DNA from: Caproicibacter sp047833665
GTDB lineage: Bacteria > Bacillota > Clostridia > Oscillospirales > Acutalibacteraceae
DNA length: 64,000 nucleotides
Assembly (NCBI GenBank): GCA_047833665.1
Contig: CP181261.1
Span: 124,001-188,000, forward strand
Reading direction: 5' to 3'
Made by a program: the position numbers and the translations under genes. The notes beneath the pieces were generated by a model, which had not been told where the DNA came from, did not search any database, and saw only the letters and a list, made by a program, of their open reading frames with translations. Position 1 is the first letter of the stretch. Every line of letters starts with the position of its first letter. Below are positions 52,159-59,535 of the stretch, piece by piece.

Positions 52159-52263
52159 CTATTTACTTTTATCACTGTAAAAAGTAATGATAGACAGCAT
52201 AAATCGGTCTGCCTTTACGTGGTCTTTTTCCAGGAACGGTTCGCAGAAAATATTGCCGCGCAT
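52159..52263 (-). CDS. 34-codon leader ORF upstream of the TrpXYZ-like operon
   Basis: Starts ATG 52263, six bases after the strong ribosome site GAGGAGGT, and ends TAG at 52161-52159. The product begins MRGNIFCEPFLEKDHVKADR and ends SDKSK. It contains no Trp and one Tyr, so classic Trp-codon attenuation is not supported. It lies between a clear promoter and a hairpin, which suggests either a regulatory leader peptide or an independent small protein. I recognise no homologue. Confidence 0.5.
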   Translation of the reverse strand: MRGNIFCEPFLEKDHVKADRFMLSIITFYSDKSK

Positions 52264-52295
52264 GTACAGACCTCCTCTTTTTTTTGTTCTTATTT

Positions 52296-52324
52296 AATTT
52301 ATCACTTTAAACCTCTAAAGTCAA
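52296..52324 (-). promoter_or_regulatory. Promoter of the TrpXYZ-like operon
   Basis: On the - strand: TTGACT (52324-52319), 17-bp spacer, TAAATT (52301-52296). Confidence 0.65.
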
Positions 52325-52441
52325 GTGTTGAAATGCATAAATTAACCTTTTAATTTAGCTTGTATTTCTCAAAAACTCACAGAACCAGCAAAATCCTACC
52401 TTTATTTAAAATCAAAAAGCTCATAAACGCACACTGTATCC

Positions 52442-52563
52442 TACCCCCCGAGCAAGAAACTTTCATTTGTCGCTGCCATCAGTCGTATGTGCCTGCGGCA
52501 TTTACCCCCCGAGCAAGAAACTTTCATTTGTCGCTGCCATCAGTCGTATGTGCCTGCGGCATT
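52442..52563 (+). repeat. Perfect 61-bp tandem direct repeat
   Basis: Bases 52442-52502 are repeated without change at 52503-52563. The unit begins TACCCCCCGAGCAAG and ends GCCTGCGGCATTT. It lies between the TrpX-like promoter and the promoter of the lipoprotein gene and encodes nothing recognisable. Identity between copies suggests recent duplication. Confidence 0.95.
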
Positions 52564-52573
52564 TTATTGATCC

Positions 52574-52602
52574 TTGCGAATTATCAAGAAATAGTGTAAA
52601 CT
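52574..52602 (+). promoter_or_regulatory. Promoter of the Ser-rich lipoprotein gene
   Basis: TTGCGA (52574-52579), 17-bp spacer, TAAACT (52597-52602), immediately downstream of the tandem repeat. Confidence 0.6.
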
Positions 52603-52658
52603 TTGGTAAGATATTCTTTTCAGAAAAATATTTGATTCCATCATCAGGGGGTACAAAG

Positions 52659-53309
52659 GTGGCAGAAACGTTTATGAGGATAAAGCGAAAGATACTTCTA
52701 ATCATAGCCTGTATTTTATTGGTTTTTCAACCGGCGGGCTGTGCAGCAAATCATACCGATATCAAATCGGAGAGTACCGCGGGCGACTCTGAAAGCAGGA
52801 ATACGACAGATACCACAGAAGTTCAAACCGAAAGCAGTACGAGCGAAGCGAATTCGGAAAGCCCTGCAAGTTCAGCGAGTGCCGCGGCAAACAGCACAAA
52901 CAGTGAAGCGAGCAGCGAAGCAGAGAAAGCGCCTTTACTATCAGATGCAAAAGAAGAAGCAATGGATGAAGTGGGGATACCAGAAAATACACAGGAGAAA
53001 ATACGTAAATTAGTGGCAGAAGGAAAAACATTTGAAGAGGCAATAAAAACATTTTATCCAAATGCAAAAGTTGAAGTTAAGACAGTAAAATCCTATAAGA
53101 CAGTAAGTTCTCCAGCACAGGATAGTAGTGGTGAAACACAAAGTAACAGTAATACTGGAGGAACATCTTCGAGTGGTTCAACGTATGATAAAGATTATCT
53201 CCATCAAGGAACACAAGCTGATTTAGATGCACTTAGAAAATTACAAGAGGACAATCTAGGTAGTGGACCTTCTGATCCAATAATAAGTCATGGCATTACT
53301 TTACACTGA
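52659..53309 (+). CDS. Ser/Glu-rich putative lipoprotein of unknown function
   Basis: 216 residues from GTG 52659 (AGGGGG 7 nt upstream) or 211 from ATG 52674. Signal peptide ILLIIACILLVFQPAGC with a lipobox, then a ~75-residue low-complexity stretch dominated by Ser, Glu, Thr and Ala, and a C-terminal part with short helices (AKEEAMDEVGIPENTQEKIRK, GKTFEEAIKTFYPNAKVEVK) and a Ser/Gly tail. Base composition changes within the gene: the first half is GC-richer like its neighbours, the second half (from about 52960) is AT-rich with A-ending codons, hinting at a chimeric origin. No domain recognised. Confidence 0.75.
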   Translation: MAETFMRIKRKILLIIACILLVFQPAGCAANHTDIKSESTAGDSESRNTTDTTEVQTESSTSEANSESPASSASAAANSTNSEASSEAEKAPLLSDAKEEAMDEVGIPENTQEKIRKLVAEGKTFEEAIKTFYPNAKVEVKTVKSYKTVSSPAQDSSGETQSNSNTGGTSSSGSTYDKDYLHQGTQADLDALRKLQEDNLGSGPSDPIISHGITLH

Positions 53310-53350
53310 TATAAAACTGATAAAAATAAGTAAATAAGCAAAGCATATTT

Positions 53351-53386
53351 AAAGCTATCATTGTAATAGGTGATAGCCTTTCGTTT
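53351..53386 (+). terminator. Terminator of the lipoprotein gene
   Basis: GCTATCA / TGATAGC hairpin (extended by AAA/TTT) followed by CTTTCGTTT. Confidence 0.7.
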
Positions 53387-53427
53387 AGATAACTGTATTT
53401 TGGGCACAGCAGAAGTGATTGCTGCCA

Positions 53428-53997
53428 TCAGCTAAGCGCAAACAATCCGATTGGCCGAATTTGTATTTTTGAGTCCGTATCCGGGTTAATGGGAGCAACC
53501 ATGGAAGCACTGACGCTGATGTAAATATTGACTGCCGCGATGTCTGCCTCCTGAAGGGCCGACAGCACCGCCGAAGGAACGCGGAAATCATATACAAGCC
53601 CACCGGAATATGAAGAAACAGCCGCACCTGTATCAGCATTGTAAACAGTGGGAGTAAATTGCGTGGTCAAAATTTTTCCATCCCGTTTGATTTCATTCCC
53701 GTCGGTTCCAACCAGCGTATAGTAAAATGTAAGTGCAAGCTTCTTGTTCTGCTGAAGCGTTGGGTCGTAGATTTTAAAGTATATTCTGGAGTCGGAATTA
53801 ACCATATCTCCGGAAGCAACTAAGCTTTTCGTTGTTTCGTCCGTTGTATAATCGGAAGTTACAAAGAAGTATTCCGCAGTTTTCTCACCGGAAGCTGTGC
53901 TGGTAAAACTAACCGTAGGCTTTTCGTCCGCTGTGCGGTAAGCGGCAATCATAGTGTTGACAAACAGGATAGAGTACAATAAAGTTCGCAATTTCAT
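53428..53997 (-). pseudogene. 5'-truncated gene of unknown function, cut by an IS256-family element
   Basis: The open frame encodes 189 residues, but its first ~9 codons (MKLRTLLY...) are the end of the adjacent insertion sequence, and there is no ribosome site. Native sequence begins about ILFVNTMIAAYRTADEKPT and continues through beta-rich segments (IYFKIYDPTLQQNKKLALTFYYTLVG, GGLVYDFRVPSAVL, AAVNIYISVSASM). It looks like the extracytoplasmic part of a surface or pseudopilin-like protein; a pilB-type ATPase remnant on the same strand beyond the IS cluster makes a pilus/secretion locus plausible, not proven. Confidence 0.7.
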
Positions 53998-55308
53998 AAA
54001 GGCATAGAAAAGTCATTGGGACTCTGATAAAATGAATGGTGATAAGACATTCAAAGAAGGAGAGATACCCAATGACTCAAAAAAAGAATACCACAGATTT
54101 GACAGAATTGCTACTAAAATGTATGGCGCAGCCGGATCCAATGCTGTCAATGCTGGAATGGCTGTGTACCCGTCTAATGGAAGCAGAGGTCTCCGGTATC
54201 GTTGGCGCAGAAAAGAATGCACACAATCCGTCCCGCCGTGATTACCGCTGCGGCTATCGGCCACGTCGATTGGATACTCGTATGGGGACGATGTATCTGA
54301 TGGTACCAAAACTCCGAAATCAGGGCTATATCCCGTTTTTCGTAACAGAACGCAAGCGCAGTGAAGCAGCGCTGATTCAAGTGGTTCAAGAAGCGTTTGT
54401 GCAGGGTGTATCTACGCGAAAGATGGAGAAACTAGCTCGCAGTCTTGGAATTGAGAATCTTTCCCGCAGTCAAGTCAGTGAAATGACGAAAGGCCTTAAC
54501 GAGCAGGTGCAGTACTTCCGCAGCCGGCCTCTGACGGGTCGCTATCCTGTCATTTGGACAGATGCACTGTATGAAAAAATTCGTATGGATGGCCGGGTCG
54601 TCAGCATGGCTGTGATGGTAGTTTGCGGCGTCAATGAACAGGGGCATAGGGATATCCTCGCCGTGGAGCCAATGCTCGATGAATCCAAAGAAAGTTATTC
54701 TCAATTGTTTCAAAGTCTTCTCGATCGTGGTCTGAAAATACCGCTCCTGGTGATTTCAGACGCAAATAAAGGGCTGATTGCAGCCATCCGTGAGAGTTTT
54801 CCGGGAGCCTCTTGGCAACGGTGCAAAGTCCATTTTATGCGAAATATTTTGGCTCATGTACCCCAGAAGGAAAAAGAATCCTTTGCGGCTCAGTTAAAAG
54901 AAATTTGGTTAGCACCTTCCGCTAAAATAGCTAGACAACGCGCAGAGCAAATATCAGAACAGTATGGAAAACGCTTTCCAAAAGCAATTGAGCTTCTGCA
55001 AGATCTGCAAGATGGGCTGGAAGATTCTCTAGCTTTCTACGCCTTTCCGGAACTCGACGCCCGCAAAATTTCCTCGACCAATATGTTGGAACGACTGAAC
55101 AAGGAAATCCGCCGCAGAACCAGTGTAGTCGGAATATTTCCTAATCCGGATTCCTACCTACGGCTGGTAACAACATGTCTGATGGAATATGCGGAAGACT
55201 GGTCTGTTTCCAGAGCATACTTAAACCCGAAATCCATTCTTTCACTGTTAAACGTAGCCTAATTCATTTTTCGGAGTCCCGAAATTGCGAACTTCCCTTG
55301 ACACTAGC
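53969..55308 (+). mobile_element. IS256-family insertion sequence, copy 1
   Basis: About 1340 bp, borders set by comparison with the intact copy at 61922-63254. The left end begins ATAGAGTACAATAAAGTTCGC and the right end is GAACTTCCCTTGACACTAGC; the inner parts are inverted (AAGTTCGCAATTT). It differs from the other copy by a 9-bp insertion in the transposase, a 2-bp loss near the right end and scattered substitutions. No target duplication is found: the left flank ACAAACAGG is not repeated on the right, so the surroundings were rearranged after insertion. Confidence 0.88.
54072..55262 (+). CDS. IS256-family transposase (copy 1)
   Basis: 396 residues, Mutator-like DDE transposase. Catalytic residues: Asp in WTDALYEKIRMDGR, Asp in LVISDANKGLIAAI, Glu in NMLERLNKEIRRRTS. 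The zinc-like CxxH region is WQRCKVHFMRNIL. It carries three extra residues (LLQDLQDGLED) relative to the other copy, from a 9-bp tandem duplication at about 55003-55020; whether activity survives is unknown. ATG 54072 is preceded by AAGGAGA. Confidence 0.95.
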   Translation: MTQKKNTTDLTELLLKCMAQPDPMLSMLEWLCTRLMEAEVSGIVGAEKNAHNPSRRDYRCGYRPRRLDTRMGTMYLMVPKLRNQGYIPFFVTERKRSEAALIQVVQEAFVQGVSTRKMEKLARSLGIENLSRSQVSEMTKGLNEQVQYFRSRPLTGRYPVIWTDALYEKIRMDGRVVSMAVMVVCGVNEQGHRDILAVEPMLDESKESYSQLFQSLLDRGLKIPLLVISDANKGLIAAIRESFPGASWQRCKVHFMRNILAHVPQKEKESFAAQLKEIWLAPSAKIARQRAEQISEQYGKRFPKAIELLQDLQDGLEDSLAFYAFPELDARKISSTNMLERLNKEIRRRTSVVGIFPNPDSYLRLVTTCLMEYAEDWSVSRAYLNPKSILSLLNVA

Positions 55309-55794
55309 CAACGGTGCAAAGTCCATTTTATGCGAAATATTTTGGCTCATGTATCCCAGAAGGAAAAAGAATCCTTTGCGGCTCAGTTAAAAGAAATTTG
55401 GCTGGCACCTTCCGCTAAAATAGCTAGACAACGCGCAGAGCAAATATCAGAACAGTATGGAAAACGCTTTCCAAAAGCAATTGAGCTTCTGCAAGATGGG
55501 CTGGAAGATTCTCTAGCCTTCTATGCTTTTCCGGAACTCGATGCTCGCAAAATCTCCTCAACCAATATGCTAGAACGGCTAAACAAGGAAATTCGCCGCA
55601 GAACCAGCGTAGTCGGAATATTTCCTAATCCGGATTCCTATCTACGGCTGGTAACAACACATCTGATGGAGTATGCGGAAGACTGGTCTGTTTCCAGAGC
55701 ATATTTAAACCCAAAATCTATTCTTTCATTGTTAAGCGCAGCCTAATTCATTTTTCGGAGTCCCTAAAAATTGCGAACTTCCCTTGACACTAGC
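55309..55794 (+). pseudogene. 3' fragment of an IS256-family element (copy 2)
   Basis: 486 bp equal to the last third of the element, joined directly to the right end of copy 1. The start (CAACGGTGCAAAG) corresponds to position 54820 in copy 1. It encodes the C-terminal ~145 residues of the transposase (CKVHFMRNILAHVSQKEKES to LLSAA) and keeps the right end. Its substitutions (TATCCCAG, CTAAAAATTGCG, no 9-bp duplication) match the intact copy at 61922-63254 rather than copy 1, so it comes from a second insertion, not from duplication of copy 1. Confidence 0.9.
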
Positions 55795-55952
55795 TAAGGT
55801 ACTCAAACGCAATGCCTACGGTTATCATAATTTTACCCGCTTTCGTAATCGCATTCTTCACATGTTCCATGTTTCAACGAAAAATGGAGCAGCTTAGTGC
55901 CGCTCCATCCCGTGTTTCCATTTTGGGTTACCCCAACTATTGACATAGAGCC
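55795..55952 (+). mobile_element. Remnant of an ISL3-family element
   Basis: The last ~30 codons of a transposase are readable: VLKRNAYGYHNFTRFRNRIL...KNGAA then TAG (55893-55895), the typical C-terminus of ISL3-family enzymes. After it come about 57 bp ending CCCCAACTATTGACATAGAGCC, which resembles an ISL3 terminal repeat (GGCTC... inward). The rest of the element is gone, cut at 55795 by the IS256 fragment. The terminal repeat is joined to the pilB-like gene. Confidence 0.75.
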
Positions 55953-57408
55953 CATACAGGGTAATCTCTTTGTCAGGTGCAATCCCAAGGAACCGCTTTT
56001 CATCCTCGGTGGCCGGGCGTGGTTTGCGGCACGCAGTACACAAACGGCGCACAAGGCGCTGAGCGATGACTCCAATCAGCGAATCCGCCAAAAGATAGGA
56101 CTCTATTCCCATATTCATCAGCCGCGTGATTGTTGCGGCGGCACTGTTCGTATGTAATGTACTGACAACCAAATGCCCTGTGATGGATGCTTGTACGGCG
56201 ATGGACGCTGTCTCTGCGTCGCGGATTTCACCAATCATGATGATATCCGGGTCCTGCCGCAGAATGGAGCGCAGTGCATTTGCAAAGGTCAAATCCGCTT
56301 TGGGGTTTACCTGCACCTGATTGACGCCGGGAATATTAACCTCAACCGGATCTTCTACCGTGATTATATTGACCGCCTCGGTATTCAGTTCCGAAAGGGC
56401 GGTGTAAAGCGTTGTGGATTTTCCGGAACCGGTGGGCCCGGTAACTAAAATAATACCGTAAGGATGGGATAGAATTCTGTCGAATTTTCTCATTTCCCAT
56501 TCACGAAGTCCAAGTTTTGATTTTTCACAGGCCATGGCATTTGATGCCGCCAGCCTTAAGACAACTTTTTCTCCGTATGAAGTGGGAAGAACCGATGCCC
56601 GAATATCGTATTCGACCCTGTCGACCGTCATCGTCATGCGGCCGTCCTGCGGCTTGCGCTTTTCGGAAATATCCATGCCGGATAAGATTTTAATCCGCGT
56701 GACAATGGCGGGCAGAAGTGAAATATCATAAATCATCTTTTCCACCAGCACGCCGTCAATGCGGTAGCGGATGCGCACTTGCCTTTCCAGCGCGTCAATA
56801 TGTATATCACTCGCCCTCTGCCGAACAGCTTGCTCAATGATGGAACGAACCAGCTGAACAATGGGGGCAGAGGAGAGTTCGGCATCTTCTTGCTGTGTGT
56901 CTGTTTCCTGCTGCTGCCCGCGTTCTTTCGCATATTGTTCCACCGCAGACATGGCCTCGTCCGCGCCAAAGTATTTGTCCAGCACCGAATGAATTTCGCT
57001 GTGCGTGGAAATAACCGGTTTCACAAGGCAGTTTGTGATGATGGCAATATCATCTTGTGCGGACATGTCAAGCGGATCCGCCATAGCAAGCAGCAGAAGA
57101 TTGGAATTTGTTTTATCAAAACCCACGGGCAAAACGCTGTGCTTTCTCAGTACGGACCCCGGCACAAGATTGATAATATCCTGTGGAATTTTGATGCCGC
57201 GCAGGTTAATTTTAGGAATGCCAAGCTGGATATGCAGTGCATCGGCTATGTGCTCATCGGTGGTGATACCGTTTTCAACAAGATAATCACCAAGGCGCTT
57301 GTGGCTTTTTTTCTGTGCCGATAAAGCAGATTCCAACTGTTTCTGCGTAATCACGCCCTGCTTGACAAGAATATCTCCCAATTTATATTTTTTCTTTTGG
57401 AAGTCCAT
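55894..57408 (-). CDS. pilB: PilB/GspE-type secretion ATPase, C-terminus replaced by IS sequence
   Basis: 504 residues from ATG 57408 (GGAAGGAAAG upstream). Hexameric ATPase powering type IV pilus or type II secretion assembly. N-terminal MshEN domain (KLGDILVKQGVITQKQLESAL), N2 domain, then the core: GPTGSGKSTTLYTAL Walker A, Asp box ITVEDPVEVNIPGVNQVQVN, Walker B IIMIGEIRDAETAS, His box TGHLVVSTLHTNSA, and the first zinc pair LCTACRK. The native sequence stops after KEITLY; the last 16 residues (GLYVNSWGNPKWKHGMER and H) come from the ISL3 remnant. The second CxxC pair and about 50 C-terminal residues are missing, so function is doubtful. Confidence 0.88.
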   Translation of the reverse strand: MDFQKKKYKLGDILVKQGVITQKQLESALSAQKKSHKRLGDYLVENGITTDEHIADALHIQLGIPKINLRGIKIPQDIINLVPGSVLRKHSVLPVGFDKTNSNLLLLAMADPLDMSAQDDIAIITNCLVKPVISTHSEIHSVLDKYFGADEAMSAVEQYAKERGQQQETDTQQEDAELSSAPIVQLVRSIIEQAVRQRASDIHIDALERQVRIRYRIDGVLVEKMIYDISLLPAIVTRIKILSGMDISEKRKPQDGRMTMTVDRVEYDIRASVLPTSYGEKVVLRLAASNAMACEKSKLGLREWEMRKFDRILSHPYGIILVTGPTGSGKSTTLYTALSELNTEAVNIITVEDPVEVNIPGVNQVQVNPKADLTFANALRSILRQDPDIIMIGEIRDAETASIAVQASITGHLVVSTLHTNSAAATITRLMNMGIESYLLADSLIGVIAQRLVRRLCTACRKPRPATEDEKRFLGIAPDKEITLYGLYVNSWGNPKWKHGMERH

Positions 57409-57856
57409 CGTCTTTCCTTCCATTTCTAGAGGGTAATAAACACATATTTAGTAAGTAAGTGATTGCATTAAGTAAATAGTTGCATATCGATTTTACATCT
57501 TTAAAAGAAAAATATCAAGATTAAAATTCAAAAAAATAAATAATTTTTCCATGTTATTCCTTATTTTTCTATAATGTTTCAAAATTTTATAAAAATGGAA
57601 CTAAAAAATAAATGCTTATTTGTATAATTAAATGAATTTTTTGGGCATAAGTTACAACTCTGCTTTGGAAAAATGAGCAAACGAAAATTCTGACACAAAT
57701 CAACCATTTATACTTTTTGTATTGCCGGACTCCACGATACTACGCGGTTTTCCCGCTCAATGTTGAACATTTCCAAACTTTTTCAAGAATTTATGCGAAA
57801 CATAAAATCGTTTTTGTTATACTGAAAACATAGAACTCAAAAAAACGGTGATGAAA
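57409..57856. other. AT-rich spacer between pilB and ogt
   Basis: About 450 bp between divergent genes, very AT-rich. TATACT at 57818-57823 may be the -10 for ogt. No small gene with a ribosome site, no structured RNA and no repeat seen. Confidence 0.45.
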
Positions 57857-58360
57857 ATGGATCAGAACTCAACTGAAAATAGACCCGATGTTTTTTGCTT
57901 TGTTTACAATACGGCAATCGGCAAGCTCACCATTGCTTCCAATGGAGAAGCAATCACCATGGTGCATTTCGGAGCAGTAGAAAAAAAGGACTTGCGCCGT
58001 TCTCCGCTGACCGACCGCGCCGCAGCGGAAATTGAAGAATATTTATCCGGAAAAAGGGTTCGGTTTGACCTGCCGGTCTCTCCCCGAGGCACCGATTTTC
58101 AAAAACGCGTCTGGGATGCCCTGCAGCATATTCCGTATGGAGAAACCCGCAGCTACCGGCAAATTGCGGAACAAATCGGCAGCCCGAAAGCGTATCGCGC
58201 CGTTGGTATGGCAAACAATAAAAACCCCATTGCTATTCTGATTCCCTGCCACCGCGTCATCGGTTCGGACGGTTCTTTGGTTGGCTATGCAGCCGGACTG
58301 GACATAAAACGCCGCCTGTTAGTGCTGGAACGCTCAGCTTCCCTTCGTGCAAGTCAATAG
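57857..58360 (+). CDS. ogt: Methylated-DNA--protein-cysteine methyltransferase
   Basis: 167 residues. Suicide repair protein that moves the methyl from O6-methylguanine to its own cysteine. Active site IPCHRVIGSDGSLVGYAAGL, with the DNA-binding HTH RSYRQIAEQIGSPKAYRAVGMANNKNP and the Arg finger. The N-terminal domain is the short type of Ogt. Three near-equivalent starts (GTG 57848, ATG 57851, ATG 57857) exist; 57857 is chosen because GGTGA lies about 5 nt upstream. It is not linked to ada or alkA here. Confidence 0.93.
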   Translation: MDQNSTENRPDVFCFVYNTAIGKLTIASNGEAITMVHFGAVEKKDLRRSPLTDRAAAEIEEYLSGKRVRFDLPVSPRGTDFQKRVWDALQHIPYGETRSYRQIAEQIGSPKAYRAVGMANNKNPIAILIPCHRVIGSDGSLVGYAAGLDIKRRLLVLERSASLRASQ

Positions 58361-58376
58361 CATTCATCCCAATTTG

Positions 58377-58721
58377 TCAGTGTTCCTTCGCAAGTTCATG
58401 TTCATCTTTTTCTCGCATTTCTCGCCGGAGGGAAGGATAGCAGTACTGCAGAATTCTTTTTAGCCGCAGCCGCGCCTTTTTTAGATGCCTGGACACCGTG
58501 GAAGGGGAGATTCCCAATTCCTGAGCAATTTCAATTACTTTTTTCTGCTCCGCGTAATACAGGCGGACACACTGCATTTGACGCGCCGTCAGTTCTCCGC
58601 GCGCTGCCAGCATCATAGTGCGCAGCATTCTTTTATGCTCCCCGCCGTCATCCCGGCCTTTCTGGGTAAAATCAAACCTGTCCCCGAATAAATCAAGGCT
58701 TAAATTGGAATTGCGATTCAT
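58377..58721 (-). CDS. Sigma-70 region-4-like HTH protein
   Basis: 114 residues. GELTARQMQCVRLYYAEQKKVIEIAQELGISPSTVSRHLKKARLRLKRIL is a sigma region 4 / LuxR-like helix-turn-helix; there is no region 2, so it is not a complete sigma factor. Proteins of this layout occur in clostridial phages and integrative elements (ArpU- or sigma-like regulators). It overlaps the next gene upstream (58718-58921) by 4 bp, so the pair is co-translated. Role unknown. Confidence 0.8.
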   Translation of the reverse strand: MNRNSNLSLDLFGDRFDFTQKGRDDGGEHKRMLRTMMLAARGELTARQMQCVRLYYAEQKKVIEIAQELGISPSTVSRHLKKARLRLKRILQYCYPSLRREMREKDEHELAKEH

Positions 58722-58921
58722 TCTCTGTCCCCCTTTTTCAATAAGTCGTTCCCCGTATGGTACAGTTCAAGCCGCATTTCACTCAGCATGGAAACCCGAC
58801 GGTACAGCAAAATATATTCCTGCCCGGAGACTTTTTTTAGCTGCTCCCGAAGCGGTTTTAAGTATTCTTTCAGTTTTTGTGCCTGCCGCAGATACTCCAT
58901 GCCCCATTCGCAGTAATTCAT
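58718..58921 (-). CDS. Small coiled-coil protein paired with the sigma-like protein
   Basis: 67 residues, soluble, mostly helical and highly charged (EYLRQAQKLKEYLKPLREQLKKVSG, YRRVSMLSEMRLELYHTGNDLLKKGD). Its stop overlaps the start of the sigma-like gene (ATGA). No family recognised. AAAGGAGA precedes ATG 58921. A perfect 17-bp palindrome and a TATACT -10 lie immediately upstream, so this is the first gene of the pair. Confidence 0.75.
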   Translation of the reverse strand: MNYCEWGMEYLRQAQKLKEYLKPLREQLKKVSGQEYILLYRRVSMLSEMRLELYHTGNDLLKKGDRE

Positions 58922-58934
58922 ATGTCTCCTTTCT

Positions 58935-58951
58935 CTACACGTTACGTGTAG
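58935..58951 (-). promoter_or_regulatory. 17-bp palindromic operator candidate
   Basis: CTACACGTTACGTGTAG is a perfect inverted repeat about one central base, lying between a probable -10 (TATACT on the - strand, just beyond it) and the ribosome site of the small coiled-coil gene. This is a textbook repressor position. The adjacent XRE protein is the obvious candidate binder. Confidence 0.6.
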
Positions 58952-59041
58952 CTACAAAGTATAATAAGTGGCCGGATCAATTTTATTTCCGGCATTGTTA
59001 CTTCATCATATCATCGCACAAGAATTATTTCAATATATTTT

Positions 59042-59055
59042 AGAACAATTGTTCT
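59042..59055. promoter_or_regulatory. SOS-box-like palindrome
   Basis: AGAACAATTGTTCT is a perfect 14-bp palindrome containing GAAC-N4-GTTC, the core of Gram-positive LexA boxes. It lies between the sigma-like pair and the XRE-ImmA pair. A second inverted repeat, CCCAAGT-N6-ACTTGGG, follows at 59066-59085. Confidence 0.45.
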
Positions 59056-59113
59056 TATCATCCCACCCAAGTGGACAAACTTGGGACTTTGCTTCGGGAT
59101 TCAGAAAAAACTC

Positions 59114-59142
59114 TTGAAACAACACAATATGTGTGGTATAAT
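59114..59142 (+). promoter_or_regulatory. Promoter of the XRE-ImmA pair with internal palindrome
   Basis: TTGAAA (59114-59119), 17-bp spacer, TATAAT (59137-59142). The spacer contains the palindrome ACACAATATGTGT (59122-59134), a likely autoregulatory site. Confidence 0.75.
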
Positions 59143-59167
59143 ACACTCCCAATGGAAGGTGATCCAT

Positions 59168-59518
59168 GTGATAGGTGAAAAAATCCGCCAGCTGCGTGTA
59201 GAAAACGGGATGACGCAAAAAGAACTGGCTCGCAAAGTTGGTGTTTCTGCGTCTGCCATTGGCATGTATGAGCAGGGCAGACGCGATCCGGACAGCACGG
59301 TTCTAACGCGCCTTGCCCGTGTTCTCAAATGCAGCACAGACGAACTGCTTGGGGCGCAGAGCTCCAACGACATCGGCGACGTGATAGACAGTTTTGCGCG
59401 CACGCTGGAACGCCAGCAAGGGCTGATGTTTAACGGTGCGCCGATGAGCCGCAGCGATCGGGAAAAAATTGCAAATGCCATCCGCATCGCGGCCGCCCTG
59501 TCTTCTCCGAAGGAATAA
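59168..59518 (+). CDS. XRE-family regulator (ImmR-like)
   Basis: 116 residues from GTG 59168 (AGGTG 6 nt upstream). N-terminal Cro/C1 HTH: IGEKIRQLRVENGMTQKELARKVGVSASAIGMYEQGRRDP, LARVLKCSTDELLG. The C-terminal ~45 residues are helical and probably dimerise. It lies 17 bp ahead of an ImmA/IrrE metallopeptidase gene; in ICEBs1-like elements the peptidase cleaves the repressor to release its targets. No integrase or other element gene is in the window, so this may be a residual module or a host stress switch. Confidence 0.85.
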   Translation: MIGEKIRQLRVENGMTQKELARKVGVSASAIGMYEQGRRDPDSTVLTRLARVLKCSTDELLGAQSSNDIGDVIDSFARTLERQQGLMFNGAPMSRSDREKIANAIRIAAALSSPKE

Positions 59519-59535
59519 GACTGTTGGAGGTTACA

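Noticed and set aside
52467..52658. Upstream in-frame extension of the lipoprotein gene through the 61-bp repeat
   Set aside because: It would place ~65 residues before a clear lipoprotein signal peptide. A promoter and the ribosome site AGGGGG lie inside it.
55833..56075. Open frames across the ISL3-pilB junction
   Set aside because: They are frame shadows over IS remnant and pilB sequence, without ribosome sites.
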